Positions 18,271 to 27,897 of a stretch of 64,000 nucleotides of DNA are shown here, in pieces. Every line of letters begins with the position of its first letter. Within the stretch, counting starts at the first letter, position 1. The notes beneath the pieces are model-generated. The model was not told where the DNA came from. It did no database searches and was given only the letters and a program-made list of their open reading frames with translations. This stretch comes from Fidelibacterota bacterium (lineage in GTDB: Bacteria > Marinisomatota > Marinisomatia > Marinisomatales > UBA1611). Location: contig PBAR01000007.1 in assembly GCA_002718285.1 (NCBI GenBank), forward strand, positions 43,501 through 107,500. Reading direction: 5' to 3'. The translations under genes and the position numbers were made by a program.

Positions 18271-19125
18271 TTACAATGGATACGGTTTCTTACGAAACTC
18301 AATTTCATCTATCTGTTCTTCCCAAGGTCTTAAAGTATAAAATCTCTTAGTCTCATCATGCGGAACAATACTGGTAAATCCAAAAATTTGTTTTTGTTTT
18401 TCTGTTAATTGGTCAAATTGTTGTTTTGTAAATACTTTCGTATAATCTATAGAAGGTTTAATAAACCAAGGGTTGTAGGTAGGTATAAATAACCAGCGAG
18501 ATTTACCATCCTCATTCCTGCTTGCTTTATGCAATAAATTAGAATTCATTATAACAATATCGCCAGAATTTCCCGTTAATTTTACCTGAGGCTTCTCTTC
18601 TTGACGGTCTCCTTGATCGTGTCTATGCGTTTTAGGTATAATAATTGTTGGACCATTGTTTTCCGTAACTTCATCCATTAACCAAAAAACGATCATCCAA
18701 AAATCAGCATCAACTATTACTCTTCCATCTCGATGAAATGTATGAGCACCATCATCATCTTTTTTATGTGTTGGCCTACGAAGTTCTGTTTGAGATAAAA
18801 TACATGGACACCCCATTATATTTTCTAATAAATCTATAACAAAAGGGTGGCTGATGATAGGATCAAAAATTCTATACCGTCTGGGTGAATTATAATAATG
18901 TGTACCAGAAAAATTATAATAATTATAATCATAATCTTTATCTCTATGCCCCTGTTTTTCCCTCTTAGTTTCAATTGTGTGAATTTTATCTATACTTTTA
19001 CGGTATTTTTTTACTTCACCTTGTCCTAATACGGAAGCAATTTTACAGTATCCTTCTTGCATTACTTGCTTAGTAAGCAAGTCATTAGCTAATGGATCAT
19101 CTAATAAATTTTTATAGGTAAACAT
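18271..19125 (-). CDS. phytanoyl-CoA dioxygenase (PhyH)-family oxygenase
   Basis: 284 residues. Fe(II)/2-oxoglutarate oxygenase with the facial triad visible as HTFHRDG (His131, Asp133) and NLLHKAS (His199), and an Arg at about 210 in SRWLFIPTY for 2-oxoglutarate. It lies 6 bases from the NeuB-family gene and 62 bases from the cytidylyltransferase/aminotransferase fusion, so it probably hydroxylates the nonulosonic acid, its precursor or an acyl group on it. PhyH-family members recur in marine polysaccharide loci, where most are unassigned. Family confident, substrate inferred only from position. Confidence 0.82.
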   Translation of the reverse strand: MFTYKNLLDDPLANDLLTKQVMQEGYCKIASVLGQGEVKKYRKSIDKIHTIETKREKQGHRDKDYDYNYYNFSGTHYYNSPRRYRIFDPIISHPFVIDLLENIMGCPCILSQTELRRPTHKKDDDGAHTFHRDGRVIVDADFWMIVFWLMDEVTENNGPTIIIPKTHRHDQGDRQEEKPQVKLTGNSGDIVIMNSNLLHKASRNEDGKSRWLFIPTYNPWFIKPSIDYTKVFTKQQFDQLTEKQKQIFGFTSIVPHDETKRFYTLRPWEEQIDEIEFRKKPYPL

Positions 19126-19187
19126 AAACTACAATTTATTATAAAGTTATTATTTCTAAAGATTTAAATCTACCTAAGTCACTTTAT

Positions 19188-21221
19188 CTAGTTTAGTCGA
19201 TTAAATCCACTATGACAAATAGGACCTTCAAGGAAATCATCAATATTATTTTCTAATTCGCATTTAGAAATCAATGAAAAAATAGGTTCTAGATTTTGAA
19301 AATATTTATCAATCACATTATTAGTATGGTCTATGCAAACATATATAGAATTAGTCGCCAGGATACCTTTTTTAAGCATTTCTTGGGTAATAAATGTCTT
19401 ATATTTCAACCAATCTTTGGTCCGTATAGAAAATCCTGTCAAAGCTGGAAGACCATGCACATTGACATCGAGATTATATTTTTTTCCTAGTTCAAGCCAA
19501 CGTTTATTAATTTCTTTTCCTATTTTTGTAATTCTTTCCCATGATTTTTCACGTTCCATAATTTCAAGCGTTTTTATCCCAGCCGCAGAGCCAATTCGTT
19601 CGGTCCAAAAGGTACTGCTTATAAATGTATCTTGTGCAGCTTCCATAACATCCCGCCTCCCAATAACTGCAGTTATTGCGTAACCATTACCCATTGCTTT
19701 ACCAAACACTGCCATATCCGGTTCAATTCCATATTTTTTATGTAATCCTCCAAAAGTTTCACGAAAACCTGATGTACATTCATCAAATATTAGAACAATG
19801 TTATTTTTATTTGCTATTTCTCGGACACCCTTTAAAAAACCAGATTTAGGAGGCATGGATCTAGATACTTCCATTTTTATAACACCAATATCATGATTGC
19901 GTATAATATTTTTTAATTCATCAATATTATTATAATTAAATGTTAGTATAGATCCTTTTAGTCCTTTTGGTACACCTTTAGGCTTGAGTCCAGAAATTAG
20001 ATGATTATCTAATCCTTTCTTACTATTTAGATTTGTAGCTAAATACCAGTCATGCCAACCGTGATATCCACAAATTACCACTTTATCTTTTCCACTACAT
20101 GCTCTAGCTATCCGTATAGCAATAGCATTAGCTTCACCTCCACTTCGCGCAAAGCGTACCATATTTGCCCATGGATGCAGTTCAATCAGTTTTTCAGCCA
20201 GATAAACTTCCTCAGGACAATTAAGAGTGGACATATTTCCTTGGTTAACTACCCTGCGAACTGTTTCATCTACTTCTGGATGACAATAACCCAGGATATT
20301 GGTACCAATTCCCATGGCAGACATATCTATATATTTATTGCCATCTAGATCCCAAACATTACATCCTTTTGCCTTATCATAGTAGGCTGGCCACTTATCT
20401 GGAAGAAACATTTCAGCCCGCTTAGAAAGTAACATATTACCACCAGGTATAATTTTTTTGGCACGTTTCCAAAGTTTCTGCCCATAACCTATCTCTATAC
20501 CTTCGTTCCTTTTCAAACCTTCATTAGCATTAAAATATTCTGGTTTTGATTTTTTTAAATCAATTATTTTGCGCCATGAAAAATTTAAATTTGGAGTAAA
20601 ATGATTAATAATATTACTTATAACCTGAAAATCATCTGGTTCATCTATAGTCCATCGCAAATCAGAATAATTAACATCATTTGAAAGATTCTCTTTTTTA
20701 ATACCAGGGTTGGTACGAATAAATGGAGTTACATGTTCTCGTTCAACTTTATTTTTTGCTTTTTCATACGCTTCTTCTAAAGAAATAAAAGAAAAAACCT
20801 CAGTATCAAGACCATCAGGAAAAGTAGGGGGTTCAATGTTACAGGCATAGTCTGCATGTTTTTTATTATAAAGATTAATTACATCATCTACGATTTGAGG
20901 GTCAATCATGGGACAATCACCTGTGATTCGAACAATCGTCTCTGAGCAATACTTTTTTGCTGCATTATAATATCTGCCTAATACATCACTTTCATGGCCT
21001 CGAAAGACATCAAACCCTAAATCTTCTATAGATTTTGCTAGCACATCATTTTCATGAGATTTAGAAGTTGCCAAAATAATTTTATCAATTCTTTTTGAAA
21101 ATGATAATCTATAGAATAATATCTGGATAAGCGGCTTACCATCGATTTCTTTTAATACTTTTCCTGGAAATCGAGTTGATCCCATACGGGCTTGTACAAT
21201 GGCTAAAGTATTATATTTCAT
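19188..21221 (-). CDS. SpsF-like cytidylyltransferase fused to class III (GSA-type) aminotransferase
   Basis: 677 residues with two clear modules. Residues 1 to about 235 are SpsF/CMP-sugar synthetase-like: AIVQARMGSTRFPGKVL, ATSKSHEND, RITGDCPMIDP and RWTIDEPDDF. Residues about 250-640 are a PLP class III aminotransferase of the glutamate-1-semialdehyde aminomutase type: YHGWHDWY, IFDECTSGFRE with the PLP-contact Asp, and FGKAMGNGYA with the Schiff-base Lys. The first module could CMP-activate the nonulosonic acid made next door; the second could install an amine. It lies upstream of PhyH and NeuB-family genes in the same direction. Similar fusions occur in other surface-glycan loci as far as I recall. 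Confidence 0.85.
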   Translation of the reverse strand: MKYNTLAIVQARMGSTRFPGKVLKEIDGKPLIQILFYRLSFSKRIDKIILATSKSHENDVLAKSIEDLGFDVFRGHESDVLGRYYNAAKKYCSETIVRITGDCPMIDPQIVDDVINLYNKKHADYACNIEPPTFPDGLDTEVFSFISLEEAYEKAKNKVEREHVTPFIRTNPGIKKENLSNDVNYSDLRWTIDEPDDFQVISNIINHFTPNLNFSWRKIIDLKKSKPEYFNANEGLKRNEGIEIGYGQKLWKRAKKIIPGGNMLLSKRAEMFLPDKWPAYYDKAKGCNVWDLDGNKYIDMSAMGIGTNILGYCHPEVDETVRRVVNQGNMSTLNCPEEVYLAEKLIELHPWANMVRFARSGGEANAIAIRIARACSGKDKVVICGYHGWHDWYLATNLNSKKGLDNHLISGLKPKGVPKGLKGSILTFNYNNIDELKNIIRNHDIGVIKMEVSRSMPPKSGFLKGVREIANKNNIVLIFDECTSGFRETFGGLHKKYGIEPDMAVFGKAMGNGYAITAVIGRRDVMEAAQDTFISSTFWTERIGSAAGIKTLEIMEREKSWERITKIGKEINKRWLELGKKYNLDVNVHGLPALTGFSIRTKDWLKYKTFITQEMLKKGILATNSIYVCIDHTNNVIDKYFQNLEPIFSLISKCELENNIDDFLEGPICHSGFNRLN

Positions 21222-21256
21222 ATAAAGATCACTGATCTGATAAAATATAACTTTGA

Positions 21257-22486
21257 CTATCTATCATCAATGTGATCTTTGTAATCGGGAGGCCGAACCG
21301 TGATTGCCTTATAAATAGGCATAAAATCATCGTAATATAGAGAATTCTGGCTCAATAATTTTTTCAATGACATGCTCCCACCTGAATAATTGTACCAAAG
21401 TTTTTTTACTATAGAAAATTGTTTCACCCACTTTTTCAATTTTTCTCTATATAGTTTATAACCGCTATGGATCGTTTGAGGTAAAAATTCAGCTCCTCCG
21501 TGTTCAAAAAACTTAGACATCATATTTTTTGCCATAAAATACCATAACCAATACTTTATTATCTTTTGAGCTTTATCAATGCTTATATTATCCTGACGAA
21601 CTAATTCATCTACTAAACAATATCTCATACGCTCATATTTTTCACTAAAGTGAGCATCGGTTAACAGATCAAAAAAATCTGGAGCAAGAACCATTTTTTG
21701 TTCACTTGTCTCATCTAGTATCGGTTTATAAGGCATTTTATTATCCATAATGATTGGCACATATCTACCATGTGCTCTAGTTGCATCATTCGTACTATCG
21801 ATCTGCCGGACAATGTATAACTTATCAAATAATTTAATATTTCCTGTTAATAGAAAAAGAAGATTTAAAAGCATTTCATTATTAGAATGGTCTAATCCCA
21901 AGGAAAGCATTTTTTCGTGAATTCTCAAAGATATTGAAGTTTTCATTACAGCGTAAACCAATTTAGGAGCTGAAAATTCTGTTTTCTGAGACATTCTTGT
22001 TTTTATTCGGTCTGCTGCAGTTGAACCAAATATAGAATGATCTACCATATTTAAATGATAAGTTTTAATTCTAGATGAATATGGTCCATTTGATCCTGTA
22101 GTAAAAGCTAATTGTTTACCTATAGCAGCAATATAGGAAGGATTTGATTCTAAAAAATCAATACATATTTTAAGATTCCCAGGAACAATGAAATCATCTT
22201 CAGCCGTACACAATGAATATTTAGTTGAGATATCCTTTAAACAATGATATTCAACTTCAGAATTATCAATTTTATCCCCAAAAATTAGATGCTCTATATG
22301 TAAAAAATCAGTATATGATTCAATTATCTTTTTATTTTTCTTAATATTTTTTTTATTACTTGCATCACCTATGATGATGGCACAATCCAATTTTTGATTA
22401 TAATAATATCTTAATAATCGATCAATATAATCAGGACGATTATAAGTGTTAAAGAATATGGTCAATAGATTATTAATTTTTCTCAA
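21257..22486 (-). CDS. GT-A (family 2-like, TIGR00180-type) glycosyltransferase
   Basis: 409 residues. Starts NLLTIFFNTYNRPDYIDRLLRYYYNQ, a GT2-like nucleotide-binding opening, then IIIGDASNKKN and the DXD-type metal site in TAEDDFIVPGNL (about 95-106). The long C-terminus (IRQIDSTNDATRAHGRYVP, HGGAEFLPQ) is like the TIGR00180 group, in which I recall members in capsule loci. It probably adds one sugar of the repeat unit. It sits 35 bases from the cytidylyltransferase fusion and 47 bases from the ColD-like gene. Confidence 0.75.
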   Translation of the reverse strand: MRKINNLLTIFFNTYNRPDYIDRLLRYYYNQKLDCAIIIGDASNKKNIKKNKKIIESYTDFLHIEHLIFGDKIDNSEVEYHCLKDISTKYSLCTAEDDFIVPGNLKICIDFLESNPSYIAAIGKQLAFTTGSNGPYSSRIKTYHLNMVDHSIFGSTAADRIKTRMSQKTEFSAPKLVYAVMKTSISLRIHEKMLSLGLDHSNNEMLLNLLFLLTGNIKLFDKLYIVRQIDSTNDATRAHGRYVPIIMDNKMPYKPILDETSEQKMVLAPDFFDLLTDAHFSEKYERMRYCLVDELVRQDNISIDKAQKIIKYWLWYFMAKNMMSKFFEHGGAEFLPQTIHSGYKLYREKLKKWVKQFSIVKKLWYNYSGGSMSLKKLLSQNSLYYDDFMPIYKAITVRPPDYKDHIDDR

Positions 22487-22533
22487 TTAATTAATTTTTC
22501 AGAAAATGAAAGTATAAAAAACTATAATAGTAA

Positions 22534-23703
22534 TTAAGTATTATTTAACTGATCACATATTGCGACAATATTTTCCTCAGACAAATCTGGGAAATTACCA
22601 ATATACCATCCAAAATGATGAATGTGTTCTACTTCAGGATAATTTTCCCATTTCTTTTCTTGGATAATGCCCTTAAGGTACGGTTGCCTCATTTGGTTCC
22701 CACCTCCAGCATTGCCTCGGCGAAATTCTATACCATTATTTCGCATATGGTTTTCTAGCCTATCGCGAAACTGAAAATCGGGCACTTTTAAAATAATAGG
22801 AAATGCATAATTAGAACTACCATCAAGTATAAAATCAGTACGAAAGATCCTTTTATCTAAACAGTCCAAAAATATAGATAGATTTCTGCCCCTTTTTTTA
22901 TTGTTCTTATCAAGACGTTTTAGTTGGTTTCTGCCAATCACTGCACCAATCTCTGTATTCCGTACATTATATGCAGGAAATGCAAATATAAATTCAGGAT
23001 TTAATTCAGGGTATTCTAATGCATATTCTTGTTTTTTCTTTTCACTATTCGATTCACGAACCATCCCATGGGAACGAAGCATACGCAATATTTGATATAC
23101 ATTATCATCATTAGTACAGACCATGCCTCCTTCTACGGTACTCATATGATGTGCGTAGTAAAATGAAAAATTTGAAATAAAACCATATGCACCCAGCTTT
23201 TTCCCTTTAAACGTTGCACCATGGGATTCACATACATCTTCTATAATAGGGATATTCCTTTCTATAAGTGCATCTAACAAATAATCAGTTAAGCCATTGA
23301 ACCCTTGCACATGTGTAATAAATACAGCACGAGTCTTGCTTGTAATTTTTGAAATAATTTGTTTATCATCCATACAAAGCGTACGTGGATTAATATCAAC
23401 AAAAACTGGGTCAAATCCATTCTGCAAAACAGAAGCAATATCCGATACCCAGGTCAAAGGCGGTACAATAATTTCTCCACTACTATAAAATTGTTTTAAA
23501 GTAGTCATTGTTAACAGATTTGCAGATGCACCTGAGTTTACAAAAACACTATATTTTACTCCGAGCCATTGTGACCATTCATCTTCAAAAGCTTTCACAT
23601 TAGATGATTGAGTCAGAATAGGGTCTTCTTGCTGCAAAAATCTAATTAATACATCAAGATCATCTCTTGTTATATTATTTTTCATTAATGGATGGTTAAC
23701 CAT
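22534..23703 (-). CDS. ColD-like PLP-dependent sugar 3-dehydratase (DegT fold, His for Lys)
   Basis: 389 residues, DegT/DnrJ/EryC1/StrS fold. The PLP phosphate and ring contacts are present (NSGASANLL; Asp156 in IIEDVCESHG). At the Schiff-base position the sequence reads FYYAHHMSTVEGG, so His185 replaces the lysine. That exchange defines the dehydratases ColD (GDP-4-keto-6-deoxymannose 3-dehydratase, 388 residues) and E1/RfbH, which remove the C3 hydroxyl. There are too few C-terminal cysteines for the Fe-S cluster of E1, so the ColD type fits better. Product is predicted to be a 3,6-dideoxy-4-keto sugar nucleotide. It follows the B12 radical SAM gene by 48 bases. The true substrate is not shown. 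Confidence 0.82.
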   Translation of the reverse strand: MVNHPLMKNNITRDDLDVLIRFLQQEDPILTQSSNVKAFEDEWSQWLGVKYSVFVNSGASANLLTMTTLKQFYSSGEIIVPPLTWVSDIASVLQNGFDPVFVDINPRTLCMDDKQIISKITSKTRAVFITHVQGFNGLTDYLLDALIERNIPIIEDVCESHGATFKGKKLGAYGFISNFSFYYAHHMSTVEGGMVCTNDDNVYQILRMLRSHGMVRESNSEKKKQEYALEYPELNPEFIFAFPAYNVRNTEIGAVIGRNQLKRLDKNNKKRGRNLSIFLDCLDKRIFRTDFILDGSSNYAFPIILKVPDFQFRDRLENHMRNNGIEFRRGNAGGGNQMRQPYLKGIIQEKKWENYPEVEHIHHFGWYIGNFPDLSEENIVAICDQLNNT

Positions 23704-23751
23704 AATATATTATTATCTTTAATTTTACAGGATAATAAGAAAAAGTATATT

Positions 23752-25269
23752 TCAATCCCCTAATAATTTCCGCTTTAGTTTTATTTTTGTCATATTTTTT
23801 ATATTTGTAATGGCTGTGTAACCGAATTTGTTGTAAATCATATTTAAAAACCTGGGATTTTCAAAATAAGTATGGAAAGCATAATCTCTAAATCTTAAAA
23901 CTTCTTCAGATGTCAATGAATAGGTTCTAGTTGGTAAATGCTCATATGACAAAAAGCCATATTCTTCATATGATTGCGGGAGATCCCACCCATCCCGCTT
24001 CGCTTTCAAATATAACGGGCTACCTGGCAAAGCAGTAGCACAATACATATTTGCATTTTCTGTATTTAAATCAAGAGCTAGGCTAAGAGTTTCTTGCATA
24101 GTATCCCAGGTGTCATGACCAAGTCCAAATATGTAGTTTGCGCCAACATTAATACCAGCATTTTTTATCATACTTACAACTTCTCTAATATTTATCTCTT
24201 TAAACTTCCCTTTTGTGATCTCACTCCTTATTTCTTGATTACCAGCTTCTATTCCAGGGGCTAACCAGTTGACACCAGCAGTTTTTAGTTTTTCTAAATA
24301 TTTAGGTTTTATGGTATCAATTCGAGTATAAGCCCAAATATTAAAATTATACTTTCTTTCTATAATTAAATCACAAAGAGCAAGAAAATGTTTTGGATTT
24401 AATACCCACATTTCATCTGCAATTTTAAGTTGTTTTACACCATGATCTGCTAGATAATCTAATTGTTTTATAGTAAAACTTGGATCCCAATATCTAAAAT
24501 GATTGAAATCGGAAGATGCCATATTCGGGTTATTATCTGTTCTATTAATGATATTTATCATACAAAATTCACATTTATAAATGCATCCAAGTGATGTATA
24601 AATGCTAGCAAAAGGGCTTTTTTCTAAATCATTATAGTTTGAATGCCAACTACTTGTTCTGTATTTATCTAAACTAGGCATTAAATCATAAGCTACTCCT
24701 GGTAAATCTATTTCTAACCTATCTTGTGGAACAATTATCGAAGGACTGGTAATAGATAGATTGCCATCTGAATCTCTATAACAAATACCTTTTATATTTT
24801 TTAGAGATTCTGGTAAAAAATCCGTACTCAAAATATCCAATAGAGAATAAACACCTTCATTAGTGAAACCAATATCAATAAATGGATGATTAGTCAATGT
24901 TTCTTTAGGTAACGCATTAATATGTGGGCCTATAAATGCAATGGGATATTCTGATTCATTATCCTTAATCCATTTTGCGGCTTCAACTGCTCCCGACATT
25001 GCTGATGTTGATGCGTTAGGGTTTTGCCCTGTAACAACAAATAGAATTAAGCGCGGATCAAAGTCTTTGATTGCTTTATTAAATTCATCCTGATCAGGAC
25101 GCTCGATTTCCATATCATATATAAAAACACCATAACCACTATTTCTAACAGCATTCGCAAGAAGACCAGCCCATATATTTGGCTCTCTCGCAGAAAAATC
25201 GTCAGCTAATTTTTGGTATAGTTTTCTTGAAGAAGGTGCTATTATTAATAGATCAAGTTTCCTATTCAT
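23752..25269 (-). CDS. B12-binding-type radical SAM protein
   Basis: 505 residues. Residues about 1-150 look like a cobalamin-binding Rossmann domain (LLIIAPSSRKLYQ, LILFVVTGQNPNAS, AFIGPHINALPK), and the radical SAM core has the CxxxCxxC motif at Cys229, Cys233 and Cys236 (SLGCIYKCEFC), followed by YIFGLGHDTWDTM. This is the class that includes B12-dependent methylases and other B12 rSAM enzymes. Its start overlaps the stop of the thiamine-enzyme beta gene by 4 bases. It may methylate or rearrange a sugar or its donor; the domain order is clear, the reaction is not. Confidence 0.8.
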   Translation of the reverse strand: MNRKLDLLIIAPSSRKLYQKLADDFSAREPNIWAGLLANAVRNSGYGVFIYDMEIERPDQDEFNKAIKDFDPRLILFVVTGQNPNASTSAMSGAVEAAKWIKDNESEYPIAFIGPHINALPKETLTNHPFIDIGFTNEGVYSLLDILSTDFLPESLKNIKGICYRDSDGNLSITSPSIIVPQDRLEIDLPGVAYDLMPSLDKYRTSSWHSNYNDLEKSPFASIYTSLGCIYKCEFCMINIINRTDNNPNMASSDFNHFRYWDPSFTIKQLDYLADHGVKQLKIADEMWVLNPKHFLALCDLIIERKYNFNIWAYTRIDTIKPKYLEKLKTAGVNWLAPGIEAGNQEIRSEITKGKFKEINIREVVSMIKNAGINVGANYIFGLGHDTWDTMQETLSLALDLNTENANMYCATALPGSPLYLKAKRDGWDLPQSYEEYGFLSYEHLPTRTYSLTSEEVLRFRDYAFHTYFENPRFLNMIYNKFGYTAITNIKNMTKIKLKRKLLGD

Positions 25270-26180
25270 CCATTATCTTCTAATAGTTTTTCTATAAATC
25301 CAATTATATCTTCAGAATCTGGCGGGAGATTATCAACTTTATTATGGAAACCGGCAGTTCTGTGTTGCAATCCAAGTGTATAAACTTTTTTATTAGATTG
25401 GATCATTATTCTCTGGGCTATGCTGCTAGCCACTCCCTGCTCATAATCATCATCTAGAACCAACCCTCCATACTTCGAATTCTCCAAACAATGAAGCCAT
25501 TCTTTCTTAAAAGTAAAAGGTTTAATCCAAAGTTGATGTATTATACTAACACTTAATCCACGCTCTTGTAATATTAACCTAGCTTTTTCGGCCTCAAACC
25601 TCGTTACTGATATTGGAAACAATACAAAATCAGAATTTTTGTGGATTATATCATTGAATTCTATATCACTATCATAACTTAATCTATGTTCAGATATATA
25701 ATATACATCATCATTCATGATGAAATCATCATATGCGAATTGATATTCATTAGGAGTCATAGGAGACAATATTTTTGTTCCAGGCATTCTCTGATATATA
25801 GAATGATGGGATGACCCTGCAACTGGGCCTATGCCACCTTCCATGGCTATACTCCTTATAAATATTGGACAAGAAATACCCCATATCTCTTTTGATTTTG
25901 AAGCATAATTAATAATCATTGGAGCATTGTACCATTGAAATCCTTGGTATCTCACAACATAAATTGGTTTTATTCCTGATAAAGCAGCACCTACAACAAA
26001 TCCTCCATTTGCAACATCTGCAGTTGTTAATTCAATCATACCATTTTCTTCATACAGCTCAGGAAGAGTACCCCCTACCCAACCAACAGCAGTTAGACAT
26101 TGACCAAAACATTTACTATTCAGGTTGACCAGATGATTATAAGTGATTTTCTTTATTCTTTCTCTAACTGTTGTCGCCAT
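25266..26180 (-). CDS. thiamine-diphosphate enzyme beta subunit (transketolase C-terminal/E1-beta type)
   Basis: 304 residues with pyrimidine-binding and transketolase C-terminal domains: ELTTADVANGGFVVGAALSG, YQGFQWYNAPMI, GIGPVAGSSHHSIYQRM and ILSPMTPNEYQFA, then a C-terminal half with GLVLDDDYEQGVASSIAQRI. It matches the beta subunit of the split E1 or transketolase class. It overlaps the alpha gene upstream by 28 bases and the B12 radical SAM gene by 4. No lipoyl acyltransferase (E2) or dihydrolipoamide dehydrogenase is nearby, so oxidative decarboxylation is less likely than a C-C bond-forming (carboligase or transketolase-like) role. Confidence 0.82.
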   Translation of the reverse strand: MATTVRERIKKITYNHLVNLNSKCFGQCLTAVGWVGGTLPELYEENGMIELTTADVANGGFVVGAALSGIKPIYVVRYQGFQWYNAPMIINYASKSKEIWGISCPIFIRSIAMEGGIGPVAGSSHHSIYQRMPGTKILSPMTPNEYQFAYDDFIMNDDVYYISEHRLSYDSDIEFNDIIHKNSDFVLFPISVTRFEAEKARLILQERGLSVSIIHQLWIKPFTFKKEWLHCLENSKYGGLVLDDDYEQGVASSIAQRIMIQSNKKVYTLGLQHRTAGFHNKVDNLPPDSEDIIGFIEKLLEDNG

Positions 26181-26983
26181 AGATTTTTTATATATATTTT
26201 TGTTTTTTCATGAATTTCTTCAGCAATAGGTCCAAGTTTGTTCATTTCATCTAAATATCTATCAAAAACATCTTCATTATCAATCCCTGCCCCTGCATGC
26301 CAATATTTTCTAATAGTATTAATATTTAACAATATTGGTCTAGTAAAAACAGAATCTAAACAAACTTTAATTTCTTTAGGATCATCTGAGATATTATGCG
26401 ATAGCATTCCAAAACCATTCGATACTTCATGCATATCCCAACTTCTACGAACTATTTTTTCTGTTAAAATGGATAGATTATTATCTTCTACGATAAATAG
26501 GATGGGCAGATTTTTTGTTACTGCCCAACCTATTGAACTCAAGACATAATCTTCTTCTGCTGCTGAATCCCCAACAAATACTATCGTAGGATTTTTGGTT
26601 GAATAGCAATATCCAACTGCGATAGGGACTTGGCTACCCATCATACCATCATGCCCAAATATATTATTTTCTTTCGATTGTATAGATGCTGACCCACCCA
26701 TCCCCTTTGCACAACCCGATCCTCTTCCTAAAAGTTCATCTATCAGTTTTATTGGGTCCCCATTAAATGACAAATAAGTAGAATGCCCTCTGTGTTGGAT
26801 AAAAATATATGGCATAACTTTTTTTTCAATTACAGTAGCTATTGTAGCAGGTATATATTCTTGGCCTGCAGAAAGATACACTGGAAACTGAATAACTTTT
26901 TGCGTTATTTTTTTGAAAGTTTGTTCTTCAAAGTTTCTGCAAATTGAAGCTTTATTAAAGACATTTAACCTAAACTTGCTCAT
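26153..26983 (-). CDS. thiamine-diphosphate enzyme alpha subunit (transketolase N-terminal/E1-alpha type)
   Basis: 276 residues. Contains the ThDP pyrophosphate motif as GDSAAEEDY with the Mg-ligand Asn in EDNNLSI (Gly138 to about Asn168), and the upstream substrate loop RGHSTYL and GGSASI. The canonical GDG is GDS here. No recognisable E1-alpha phosphorylation loop. It overlaps the dioxygenase-like gene by 4 bases and the beta gene by 28. With beta it makes a two-subunit ThDP enzyme whose substrate is unknown; in this context a two- or three-carbon transfer onto a keto sugar is conceivable, but that is speculation. Confidence 0.82.
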   Translation of the reverse strand: MSKFRLNVFNKASICRNFEEQTFKKITQKVIQFPVYLSAGQEYIPATIATVIEKKVMPYIFIQHRGHSTYLSFNGDPIKLIDELLGRGSGCAKGMGGSASIQSKENNIFGHDGMMGSQVPIAVGYCYSTKNPTIVFVGDSAAEEDYVLSSIGWAVTKNLPILFIVEDNNLSILTEKIVRRSWDMHEVSNGFGMLSHNISDDPKEIKVCLDSVFTRPILLNINTIRKYWHAGAGIDNEDVFDRYLDEMNKLGPIAEEIHEKTKIYIKNLWRQQLEKE

Positions 26984-27897
26984 TTACATTTATGCACTTT
27001 AAGTGAACCAGTTGTATAATGAGAATAAAGAGATTTTTTATCTAGAATATTATCATCAATTGATCTATTACTACTAATTAAATAATCCTCCCCAATAATA
27101 CTTACTTCTTTAAGGTACTCTTTTTCACGATCAGCGTGAACATCATGATCACCAACGCATACAGTCGTATCGATGGAAACCCTCGTACCACAACCTTCTT
27201 CTCTATGCGTAGCATGAATTAAAGCATAATCACTTAGGTGTACTTTATTTTTTATAGGTTTTAATTTTTTATTTATTTGATAATAATCCAGGACCCACTG
27301 CATTTCTTCATATGTTGACGCATTATCAAGGAATCTCTTAGAAAATTCATTATTATCTTTTAATGTCCAAAATCTTAAATTATTATTTTCAATATCTCCA
27401 AATGCTGGAAAGTAACAATTCATCGACCAAGGCCCCTCAACCCATGCATCTGAATGAGGCCAAGCTGTATTTAATGTTCGATTAATATTTTCTTCAATTT
27501 CTTGGGCAAATTTCACCCGAATATTTGGTGTTATACGGTACTTCGTAATTAAACTAGGATTATTTTCTACCATATTTTTTACTATCTTAGACCAACTTCT
27601 TAAAACAAGATTATATTCAAGTTGGTATTCTTTTTTTGGCACAATACCGCCATTAGGTGTTACATTATCTAATCGTTTATAATTACCATCTAGCCTATGA
27701 ATAAACTCTTCCTCATTTGAAGTAAAGTCAAAGTATAATGCTTTGGAGATATAAAGCATTAGTGCAAATCTTAATTCATTTAAATCATTTTTTTGAGGAG
27801 AATAAAAAACTAGTAATTCATGTAAACTATTGAGCCGCCAGGCATTTTTAATGGTTTTAAATCGTTCTACGCGATAATCATAAGAATTACTACTCAT
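26980..27897 (-). CDS. putative Fe(II)/2-oxoglutarate-dependent oxygenase-like protein, paralogue A
   Basis: 305 residues. I do not recognise the family. A facial triad is plausible: His148 and Asp150 (PHSDAWVEG), His228 (ALIHATHREE), and an Arg at about 239 in CGTRVSIDT. A TPNGGIVPKKE motif (about 80-90) recurs in the paralogue at 29550 as TPNGIVVPK. It is coupled to the HAD gene upstream and the ThDP alpha gene downstream by 4-base overlaps. The shared motifs with the 29550 protein make a common oxygenase-like fold likely, but that rests on two sequences only. Confidence 0.5.
   Translation of the reverse strand: MSSNSYDYRVERFKTIKNAWRLNSLHELLVFYSPQKNDLNELRFALMLYISKALYFDFTSNEEEFIHRLDGNYKRLDNVTPNGGIVPKKEYQLEYNLVLRSWSKIVKNMVENNPSLITKYRITPNIRVKFAQEIEENINRTLNTAWPHSDAWVEGPWSMNCYFPAFGDIENNNLRFWTLKDNNEFSKRFLDNASTYEEMQWVLDYYQINKKLKPIKNKVHLSDYALIHATHREEGCGTRVSIDTTVCVGDHDVHADREKEYLKEVSIIGEDYLISSNRSIDDNILDKKSLYSHYTTGSLKVHKCK

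Noticed and set aside
25266..26983. Pyruvate dehydrogenase E1 as the identity of the ThDP pair
   Set aside because: No E2, E3 or lipoyl-domain gene is nearby and the gene pair is embedded in a sugar module, so an ordinary dehydrogenase role is not the best reading, though it is not excluded.
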